From the NCBI GenBank assembly GCA_949126835.1, contig OX421501.1, positions 1,055,054-1,119,053 on the forward strand: DNA of 64,000 nt. Direction: 5' to 3'. This stretch comes from Anisus vortex. Its lineage: Eukaryota > Mollusca > Gastropoda > Planorbidae. This document shows, one piece after another, positions 47,201 to 59,200 of the stretch. Position numbers and translations under genes: made by a program. Below the pieces are notes generated by a model that was not told the origin of the DNA, made no database searches, and saw only the letters and a program-made list of their open reading frames with translations. The stretch's first letter is position 1. Each line of letters starts with the position of its first letter.

Positions 47201-50200
47201 ACTATGATACTTTAAGTGCTTATCTTAAGACTATGATACTTTATGTGCTTATCTTAAGACTATGATACTTTATGTGCTTATCTTAAGACTATGATACTTT
47301 ATGTGCTTATCTTAAGACTATGATACTTTATGTGCTTATCTTAAGACTATGATACTTTATGTGCTTATCTTAAGACTATGATACTTTATGTGCTTATCTT
47401 AAGACTATGATACTTTATGTGCTTATCTTAAGACTATGATACTTTATGTGCTTATCTTAAGACTATGATACTTTATGTGCTTATCTTAAGACTATGATAC
47501 TTTATGTGCTTATCTTAAGACTATGATACTTTATGTGCTTATCTTAAGACTATGATACTTTATGTGCTTATCTTAAGACTATGATACTTTAAGTGCTTAT
47601 CTTAAGACTATGATACTTTATGTGCTTATCTTAAGACTATGATACTTTATGTGCTTATCTTAAGACTATGATACTTTATGTGCTTATCTTAAGACTATGA
47701 TACTTTATGTGCTTATCTTAAGACTATGATACTTTATGTGCTTATCTTAAGACTATGATACTTTATGTGCTTATCTTAAGACTATGATACTTTATGTGCT
47801 TATCTTAAGACTATGATACTTTATGTGCTTATCTTAAGACTATGATACTTTATGTGCTTATCTTAAGACTATGATACTTTATGTGCTTATCTTAAGACTA
47901 TGATACTTTATGTGCTTATCTTAAGACTATGATACTTTATGTGCTTATCTTAAGACTATGATACTTTGTGTGCTTATCTTAAGACTATGATACTTTGTGT
48001 GCTTATCTTAAGACTATGATACTTTGTGTGCTTATCTTAAGACTATGATACTTTGTGTGCTTATCTTAAGACTATGATACTTTGTGTGCTTATCTTAAGA
48101 CTATGATACTTTGTGTGCTTATCTTAAGACTATGATACTTTGTGTGCTTATCTTAAGACTATGATACTTTATGTGCTTATCTTAAGACTATGATACTTTA
48201 TGTGCTTATCTTAAGACTATGATACTTTATGTGCTTATCTTAAGACTATGATACTTTATGTGCTTATCTTAAGACTATGATACTTTATGTGCTTATCTTA
48301 AGACTATGATACTTTAAGTGCTTATCTTAAGACTATGATACTTTATGTGCTTATCTTAAGACTATGATACTTTATGTGCTTATCTTAAGACTATGATACT
48401 TTATGTGCTTATCTTAAGACTATGATACTTTATGTGCTTATCTTAAGACTATGATACTTTATGTGCTTATCTTAAGACTATGATACTTTATGTGCTTATC
48501 TTAAGACTATGATACTTTATGTGCTTATCTTAAGACTATGATACTTTATGTGCTTATCTTAAGACTATGATACTTTATGTGCTTATCTTAAGACTATGAT
48601 ACTTTATGTGCTTATCTTAAGACTATGATACTTTATGTGCTTATCTTAAGACTATGATACTTTATGTGCTTATCTTAAGACTATGATACTTTGTGTGCTT
48701 ATCTTAAGACTATGATACTTTGTGTGCTTATCTTAAGACTATGATACTTTGTGTGCTTATCTTAAGACTATGATACTTTGTGTGCTTATCTTAAGACTAT
48801 GATACTTTGTGTGCTTATCTTAAGACTATGATACTTTGTGTGCTTATCTTAAGACTATGATACTTTATGTGCTTATCTTAAGACTATGATACTTTATGTG
48901 CTTATCTTAAGACTATGATACTTTATGTGCTTATCTTAAGACTATGATACTTTATGTGCTTATCTTAAGACTATGATACTTTATGTGCTTATCTTAAGAC
49001 TATGATACTTTATGTGCTTATCTTAAGACTATGATACTTTATGTGCTTATCTTAAGACTATGATACTTTAAGTGCTTATCTTAAGACTATGATACTTTAA
49101 GTGCTTATCTTAAGACTATGATACTTTATGTGCTTATCTTAAGACTATGATACTTTAAGTGCTTATCTTAAGACTATGATACTTTATGTGCTTATCTTAA
49201 GACTATGATACTTTATGTGCTTATCTTAAGACTATGATACTTTATGTGCTTATCTTAAGACTATGACACTTTGCAATTATATTGAACATTTCAACAAGTA
49301 CTATAAACAATGAAACTGACAAGTAGGTTTACCTAAAAGGTCCAGGTCTTTTGGTGGTGGTGGTGCTGTACTTTCTTCCTCTTCTGTTCCATCAGCGTTG
49401 ACCCATTTCTTTTTGGCAGGGTCCCAAACAATCTAACAGATGTCATAGTACATCAGGGGTGAGGGGGATTGTGTGGGTGTGGTAGGGTGGAGTCAGGTAG
49501 TGATTAAGAGACTTGTGTTAGTTTAGAGGAAGAAAAAGAACGGTTTAGTCTAAAGCAGGGGTCGGCAACCTACGGCACGCACGCCGCACTCGGCGCGCAG
49601 GTGATTTTCTATGTCACACGGAAGATATCCGAAAGGTCATTAAAAGTCTTTCCTACAAGAGTGCAAGAGCAGGATAAATATAAGGCTCTTGGCACGCTGA
49701 ACGAATTAGAGACACTACTTTGGCACATTATTACCAAAAGATTGCCGACCCCTGGGTTAAAACAAGATAGTCAAGAAGACTGACTAGCTAATTCCATCAA
49801 CTAGCTGACCACACACAAGTCACACAGATAAACAGAGAAACCACTTAGAATGAAGAGTTATATAAAATTATTAGCATGAAACCTCTAACTAAACCTGCTT
49901 TACCAGCCATAAGAAACAAATACTTTACTTTTCTTAATATCCAAGAAATCATTTTGACTTATAGAGACCATTGAGCTAGGTAGTGTCCCTTGCAAAAAAA
50001 ATTTATGAGAACAAGTGCTGGGTTCCTGAATAACGGCCACACGGTCCGAACCAATTTCTATTTTCTAGAGCAGGAGTCGGCAACCTACGGCACACGTGTA
50101 AGACTTGGCACGCTGAGGGATATTTAAAAGTCAATTCAAGTCTCCTTCTACAAGAAATTGAGTACTACAGCAGGATGACCTTTAGCCTGTTGGCACGCTG

Positions 50201-53200
50201 AATGAATTAGAAATCATACTTTGGCACACTATTAATACAATTATCAATAAGGCTGCCGACCCCTGTTCCAGAGCATCCAGTTATCATTGACATAAATAAT
50301 GCAATAGAAACATCTGGGCTGATACTTACAGCTGGGTTCTTGTCGTCGGGCAGGATCATTTCATTTTTACCCTTGCGCCCGAATTTGCTGAGGAGTCCGC
50401 CGAACCAGCCGCTCCCGTTCCCACCTTGTGGAGCCATACCCCCCAGCTGCGGCTGCTGCGGAAAACAGAATGACAACAAAACATCATTAGTTTAAACCAG
50501 ATTTTTGAAGAGAGAGGTTTCTAAGACATGAGATTTAACTACAGGAGCAAAAGAGAGAGGGCGGGATGGGAGAATGAGATAAAGACTAGAAAGGATAGAA
50601 AGAAAAAAGGGTTAAGAGTCTTGGGATAAAAGATAGAGAATGAAAGAGATAGAGAGACAGAAAGATAAGTCAGATGTAAAGACGGAAAGAGGAGAGAAAT
50701 AAAGAAAGTGAGTTAAGCTAGAAATTGAAAGAGATTCTTCTTCTACTTCATTTTACTACGGCGACCATGTTATACCCGAGGAAAAAGTCCACAATGTAAG
50801 GATGAGTTGACTGTGAATACTCTGGGATCCAAAGTGTGGATTGCTACTTATGATATTTATAACATACAACAAGAGTTTTAAGTTTAAGCCCACGACGAAG
50901 TTTCATTTGATAGTCCAACCCCCTTCAGAGATGACTTGATGAAAGTCGCATCAGTGAATGAGGCTTGGTCTAATGAGTTCCACAGATGAGAGAGATACAG
51001 AGAAAAGAGTGACAAGAGAAGAGCATTTTCATCTGTGGATCAACAGATGCTTAGAAGAAAGTCCAAATATCAGACAGCTTCAGTAGACTTGGTGCTTCGG
51101 CTGGCACCCCGAAGGTCCTGGGTTCAAATCCTGGTATAGGCTAGGATTTTCTCCCAGGTCTGGAGGGTGTCCTTGAGTCTACCTAGCTCTGATGGGTACC
51201 TGACCTTAGTTGGGGTAAAGTAAAGGTGACTGTGCGTAGTGCTAGCCACACAATCACATAGTATACCGTGGCCCCAGAGTCTGGTGAACGCTGCTTCACC
51301 AACCCTATGGATTAGTTTGGTCCAAGGGGATACTTTTTCTTTCAGTAGACTTGACGAGTGATTGAAAACTGATGCTGAGACTGTGCTCCTACTGTGTAGT
51401 GTTATTGATACATCCAACAATCTAGGACCTTTGCCAACATAATCCCATGAATTAATGTACCTTGTCCATAGGTTTCATGGACTGCTGATGTGCTGGTGTC
51501 TTGTATGGCGCAGCCTTCACGCTGCCCGTACTGCTCCCTGACGTGGTCCGCCTCCTCCTGGATGTACTGCCGGCCGAGCTGCTCGACAGCGTCCGATATC
51601 TGTTTGGTGGCGCCACCACCTTCTGCATTCGGAGCAATGAGACAAAAATTCAAATTAAAATGTTAGCGTGGAAGTATGGAAGTACTAACTAATAAAGCCT
51701 TTATTTAATTTAAAGATTTTTTTGTTATTTTGACAGAACCCTGTGAGAATGTACTGTTGTTAAAACAATAGTAGGAGAAATTGTAATCCTTTATTTTTAT
51801 ATATGTCTGTGAGAATGGTTTCTGGTCACTGACATGCATAACATTGTAAGACATTAGGATTAATACATGTTTGTGACTATTTTAGAAATAGTTCTCACTG
51901 ACATATATAGAAAAAAATTATCATCACATCACTTCGGCAGTATCCTAAAAAGTATAATAATCATAAACTATTTGAACAAAATCTTAAAAAAATTAAGTCA
52001 CTGACCAAATTTTAGCCTTCAAAATGATGGACAATACAACCCACCTGCTGGCCGACGCTGTTAAAATAATCAAATCCTGCGGCTTGTGCATCTGTCACGT
52101 CCTCGTCAACATCCTCATCGTCGTCATCTTCCTCTGTGGTCTCGCTGGCGCTGAAGCTGGCCCTTGGCGTCTGGTTCTGGTGATAGCTGTAGCCGATGTA
52201 GCCATGCTGCGTGTTGATTGGCATTTGATTGGCCGGAGTCGCAGCCACGTTACCTTCAATGGAAACACTTTGACTTAGCTTCTCCAAACAGTTTTTTTTT
52301 ATCAAAGTAAACAATTTGTTCTAATTTAGAAAAGTTCATTCAATTTTATGGTTTTATTGATTAAATTACAGGAAATTAAAAACACTGGTTTAAATAACCT
52401 GTTGGGAAAAGTAAATGTGAAATCAGTAAATGTTACGACACAAATAATGCAATTTTTCTTCCAAAAAGGGAGATTCTGGTACTGCATATTGCTCCACAGG
52501 GAGGGACAAAGAGTAAAGAAAAGAAATGCAAAATTGCATCAGTTCATGTGTAAACCTCATTTTGTTTTAAATAAAGGTAGAAACTTAAACGTTTTTTTGT
52601 TTCATTAAAACTGTTAAAGGAGACACAAGTCCATGTTTTTACAACATTAGCAACAGTTTTTTTTATTGCATTTACAATATAGTATATTGTTTAACAGAAA
52701 ATATTCAAATGCTTAACTGAAAGTAAAAATATCTAGAATAATGATTGAAAAACTCTTCTTCTATTTTACTATTGAAAGTTTAGACTTTATGAAAACTAAG
52801 GAACACACAGAGTAATGTGTCAGTTTCAATCAAATGGTTCCCAACCTATGGTATCAGTACCCCTGTGGAATGCACAGCAGACAGTACCTGGATGATAACA
52901 TTGCAAAAGGCACACAAGACTAAGAAGTAAATGGTTATAAATGAGATGTCCTTTAGGCGTCTATAAGATGTCTATGAGACTCCATGTCCATGATATGTCT
53001 ATGAAATATGTCAGGTGTCTGTCTATAATATGTTTATGAGTTCTTTATATGAGATGTAATGTCTGTGTGAAAGAGGGCAGGGGTCACTCATATAATTTTA
53101 CAAAACTGCTTATCAATGAGAAAAGGGTTAAAGAGAAGCAATTCGTTGAATAATTAATAATTCTTGGAAAATGCAACGATTTCTTTGTCGTCACTGACAA

Positions 53201-56200
53201 TGTATATACAAGTTCATTTTTTACATTAGTGAAATTAGTTTATATAACAGATGCACTTTGCTTAGCAACTGATTATTGTAGTATGGATTGTTGTCCACAA
53301 ATAATTTATTGAACTGAAATTTACTATATCGGTAATTAAAATACAACTAAATCAATCTTAGCTTTAATTACGGCATACAAAAATTGGAAACAATAACATT
53401 CATACATCTATTATCACATTATTTAAAGAAATGCAATCTAAGTGGAAACAACTACATTCATACATCTATTATCACATTATTTAAAGAAATGCAATCTAAG
53501 TGGAAACAACTACATTCATACATCTATTATCACATTATTTAAAGAAATGCAATCTAAGTGGAAACAACTACATTCATACATCTATTATCACATTATTTAA
53601 AGAAATGCAATCTAAGTGGAAAAAACTACATTCATACATCTATTATCACATTATTTAAAGAAATGCAATCTATTAAAAAGCTGATTAATCTTTTTTTATT
53701 TTACTGTCATTAAGAGACAAGGTGAAAATTGAAAACCTTTTATATTTATTTGATAAGCAATGTAATTGCTGAATTATTTTCATTACTATTTGAACAAACT
53801 GTTTTATTGAATGCTACAGGTATCGGGATATTAAAAAAATAAGTACGGGTATACTTTTCAGACCAATTTGATACATGGTTCACAGAACATGGTTCACAGA
53901 ACATGGTTCACAGAACATGGTTCACAGAACATGGTTCACAGAACATGGTTCACAGAACATGGTTCACAGAACATGGTTCACAGAACATGGTTCACAGAAC
54001 ATGGTTCACAGAACATGGTTCACAGAACATGGTTCACAGAACATGGTTCACAGAACATGGTTCACAGAACAGGGTTCACAGAACAGGGTTCACAGAACAG
54101 GGTTCACAGAACAGGGTTCACAGAACAGGGTTCACAGAACAGGGTTCACAGAACAGGGTTCACAGAACAGGGTTCACAGAACATGGTTCACAGAACATGG
54201 TTCACAGAACATGGTTCACAGAACAGGGTTCACAGAACAGGGTTCACAGAACAGGGTTCACAGAACAGGGTTCACAGAACATGGTTCACAGAACATGGTT
54301 CACAGAACATGGTTCACAGAACATGGTTCACAGAACATGGTTCACAGAACATGGTTCACAGAACATGGTTCACAGAACAGGGTTCACAGAACAGGGTTCA
54401 CAGAACAGGGTTCACAGAACAGGGTTCACAGAACAGGGTTCACAGAACAGGGTTCACAGAACAGGGTTCACAGAACAGGGTTCACAGAACAGGGTTCACA
54501 GAACAGGGTTCACAGAACAGGGTTCACAGAACAGGGTTCACAGAACAGGGTTCACAGAACAGGGTTCACAGAACAGGGTTCACAGAACAGGGTTCACAGA
54601 ACAGGGTTCACAGAACAGGGTTCACAGAACAGGGTTCACAGATTATTAAGTTGTTTTTTTACTTTTCTCAAAACATGAAAAAATGGCATAGGCTATTGTG
54701 AAATAACAATGGATGTACAGTTCATAGGGGAAAACCAGATAAATATTTTGCACAATTTAGTTTCATTTTGACAAAAATGTGACTTAGACACTTTTAGAAC
54801 CAAAGGCTTCCATTGGATCAGTTCATTACTTACTATATGGTAAAGACATGTATTTTTTTTATTACTACGAATTAGCCAACCAATTAAGGAATAAGGTTAT
54901 TCTAAATAAGGCTTCACTTCTCTATGAAAATTTGGATTTATTCAATGAACTTTCAAAATAAACTAAAGGAATTGAAGAACATAATAATTCTTATTTAAAG
55001 TTGTCTTTAAAAGGTTTCATTCTTATACATTACAGGCGCTCCTTTCTATAAAGAAGATTAGTGCATTCTATGCTCATCCGTGGTTCGAGAATAGTCTTGC
55101 ATTTTTATTAATGTTTATTATAGAATAGAGTTTAGCAGATTTGTATTTTCTTTTTTAAATATTAACATAGCAATAGAAAATAAATGAATAGAAACAGCTA
55201 GAAAGAAACTATAATAAGGACAAAGTGAAACTAGGATGAAATAAAGTAACAAGAAAAGGAAAGTAAAAAAAAACAAAAAAAAACAATAGCAAAATATAAA
55301 GAAAGCAAATAGTTTTTTTGATTGGACTACAAGTTTATTTATTAAATAACTATGTTGCCAACTACAGTTCTATTAAATCCACATAAATAATTGATAGCTT
55401 TAAAAGATTTTTTTTGTTGTTTACCTTGTTTATCAAAATTTGAATGCCAAGTAAAGAAGGAAAGAAAAATTATAAACTGCAAAACCCACCACCATGGTTG
55501 CTAACTCTGGAATCAGGCAATCTAGCAGACTCTGGGAAGGATTCCTTTTGGGTGGCCTCCCCTTGAGCTGGGGGCAGCACGCTCTCCACTGCTGTCCCGG
55601 CGGCAGACAGCTTGCGCTGTAGCGTCTGCTGCTCTGGCGTCTGCTCAGCGTAGTGCGCCGTCTGCTCAGCGTAGTGCGGCTTCTGCTGCTGTTGTTGTTC
55701 CACGTAGCCACCATATTGGTACCCTACACCAGGATAAGTCATTATAAGGAGAAAAGATAGACCAGTCCACAGAACGACAAATATATATTCAAGCAACGGA
55801 TAAATTCTGATTATAGCTAATTAAAACATATTCTACAAGAAACACTAGTTCCTCAATTACATTCTATCCATGACCTAATACCACTATTTCATGTAAATAC
55901 TTTAGATATCTGAACATTACTGTAAAGGGTGGTTTGTTAACAGTACGTAAAGGGCGGATTTTAAAAGTCCGAATACACATTAAATAAATACTGTAAATAT
56001 GGTGTCCCTATATCACGGGTTTTCATGCAATCTCAGCGGATCTCGGTACCTATCTACCGCGATAAACAAGGGTTCACTGTGTAAACATTGAAATATTTTT
56101 TCATAGCATTTGACCAATTAATCTATCTTAGTGATGTCAAAAACAAATTTTAAAAAGCATAGACAAAACTTGATAAAGCCACCACCTTTGAAATGTTACA

Positions 56201-59200
56201 GCACCAAAGAAAATAAATATTTAGGCAGAAAACAATAGGATGTGAATGCAAGTTTGAAAAACCCAATAAATAAGAAAAACCAAAAGAAAATATACTTTAA
56301 AAAACACATTATTTATTAAGGATGCACATTTAAAAGGCCACTGCAACTCAATACATGACTTAAGGTTGAAATAATGATCAATGCCTAAGCCTTACCTTGC
56401 TGTTGCCACTGGCTGTAATCAAAGGTCTGCTGGCCGTAGGCGTGGTGCTGGACTAATGCATTGTCCCCATGCTGGAGCTGGGATGGGTCCAGGCCGGACT
56501 GGCCGTAATCCTGGCCAGCGATAGCACTTTGACCCCTTTGGTAACTGTCGTTGCCAGGTTGACCTGAATACAGCTACAGAGAAATATAACAAGGCAAGGG
56601 TTCAAATGACTGTAATTCATTCAGTTATTACCCAATGGAAGTATTTATATCACTTTCAATAATACATGGCATGAAATCAGATGGCTTGCCCAGCATATAT
56701 CTTTTAAACTAAATTTCACCCAGATTGTACCCAACATGGAATAAATGTTTGTAGTCTGGAGTGACTCATCCATCATTTTACTAAAAAATGGATAACATTT
56801 GAGGTGCATGTAAATGTATGCTTCTCAAATTTTTAGTGGCCCACACACGTCCAATGGTCCACAGACATCCAACTGTCCATATTCATCTGATGGTGTACAT
56901 ACAACCAATGATCCATAAGCATAGAACCACATATATTAAATGGCCTGCATGTGTGTGATGGCCTACACTCCTTAGCCCTAAATCTAATCCACATCACCTA
57001 ACTCTTAGATCATTTTACCCTTAAACTATTTGCAATTGTATAGAATTCTGACAATACTGGCAAAAGTATAGAACGCTCATGTTTGTATTCACCAAAGTTG
57101 AAGTGATTTAAAGCACAACAGTTGAACTCTTATAGAAGCATGCAACAAACTGTGAGATTAACTCATTTGCTACTAACCTAGTTTCCAAAGACACCCGGGA
57201 AAGTACTAGCCAAAGGGAAGGAACTCCGTATTAAATTTAGTAAATTATTTTTTAATATTTTTTTTAATGACTAAATATTCCCCAAAGTGAATAAAAATTA
57301 CATCATATTATAGATAAATATCTTAGCTTTCTGGAAATGTATACTTTTATACATAAAAAATGCAGAATTATCGGTAGAATCATTAGCTGAGTGTTGAGAC
57401 CATATGATTTGGCTACTAAATATTTTCGCTAGCCCTACCGTCAAAGTCAGATAAAGTATAATAAAGCCCAAAAATCGAGTTGTAATGGAAATTCATCTAA
57501 GTCTATATCTGCAGCATCCTTATTATCAGAACTGTTGTTAAATGTTATATTTGGAGGTATAGAGCTACTGATAAATAAAGTAAAAAATTAAAAGCGAAGG
57601 CTATAAAAAAAAATATTACAAGACGAAAGGCCACTGAAAACTACCCGTATTTTGAACGTGCAGCGCAAAAAAACGAAACTAGATAAAAACATCCGGTTTT
57701 TATTAACGAAACAGACTATATTCCTACTTTTTAAAAGCCGTGCTTGCAGTATTAAAAAAAAAACCAGAACGCATGGCGAAAAATCAAGAAACGACAATAG
57801 GTTAGTCACACACGTGGCGGCAGCTTTAGGGCGCATTAGTACGGAGGGGGGTAGGTCGCATTGAGTCGCAGTAGTAGCAAATGAGTTAAACTAGCCAGAA
57901 GCCACAGTGAAGTGGGATGTCGCAGTACCTGCTGTTGTGTGTACACGTCCCCAACTGCTGTGGCTGGTGCAGGCTGCGTGCCGCTGGTATCTCCGGGGTA
58001 GCCGTAGACTTGGCCGTAGCCCTGTTGGTTGTAGTCCCCGCTCTCGCTGCTGGCTGTGGTTCCTGGGAAGCCGGCAGGGGTTGCCGTCCCTGAAATTGGC
58101 TGAATGGAGCCGTCCTAAGGCAATAGTAAACAAAGAAATCATGTGACTTCTTCCAGATACAAGTTTTAGTTTATTTCACACCTAAAGATTCAGGGTTATA
58201 CCTTTCAGTCCAAAGTCTCACCTAATAAATAATTAACTTCAAATAGAACTACCAACATAGTTTTATAGAAACTCATTCCCACTAATTGCCACAATAAGCA
58301 TTTGTTACATGGGTTTGCGACTTGCAATCTAAAGGTCCTGACACTAGTTGGGGTAATGTAAAGGCAACTAGGCATTGTGGCCACAGAAACCGGTGAACGC
58401 TGCTTTGGTTTGCTCCAATGTATACTTTACTTTTTACATGGGTTTGCTTAGATGTTTGTGCTAACTTTACTGACCAGCACCCCACGTACAGCTCATGCAG
58501 CATGTTAAAAAAGATTCAAGAACTTACAGCAAATGCTGAAGAGATTTTCACCAGCTGTTGAAGCCACATGGGATCCTCAGCATCTTCGCTCAACTGGAAA
58601 CGTTGCGGGTCGGAAAATTTCAACCTGTTAGCCAACTGAAAAGATTCCAAAGATTCATGACCCATTATAGTAGGGGCTACAGCAGCCAGTACAAATGATC
58701 TATAAAGAATTATGCAACAAATATTAAAATAGTTAATAGTGATTATAAAACACATGTTAAAGTAAAGCTTATGTCTATTAGTTTAACAGTAGAATTTCCT
58801 GTTTCTTTACAATCTGCTAAATGATAATTAAAAAACTCCACACACATTCAGACAAAGCTTTTTACCTCATAAACAAGCTTGACAAATGAAGGTTGAAACA
58901 AACTTGGGTATTGCTGGATGTTGGCAGCTATCGTCTCCAAGTAGTGCAGGGCCTCTGAAGCCATACCGTAGTCCACAAGCCGACAAGCATAAAGGTATTT
59001 ATACAACTGGAAAATACCAGACAAGCTTAAAGGTATTTATACAACTGGAAAATATCAGACAAGCATAAAGGTATTTGTACAACTGGAAGATATCAGACAA
59101 GCATAAAGGTATTTATACAACTGGAAAATACCAGACAAGCATAAAAGTATTTATACAACTGGAAGATATCAGACAAGCATAAAGGTATTTGTACAACTGG

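Noticed and set aside
51402..51653. Alternative SEC16 frame KQISDAVEQLGRQYIQEEAD
   Set aside because: Protein-like, but out of phase with both neighbouring exons; the Ser/Arg-rich frame fits 0/0.
53868..54701. Three overlapping frames of about 250-277 residues
   Set aside because: All three frames of a stop-free 14-bp repeat; an artefact of the period.
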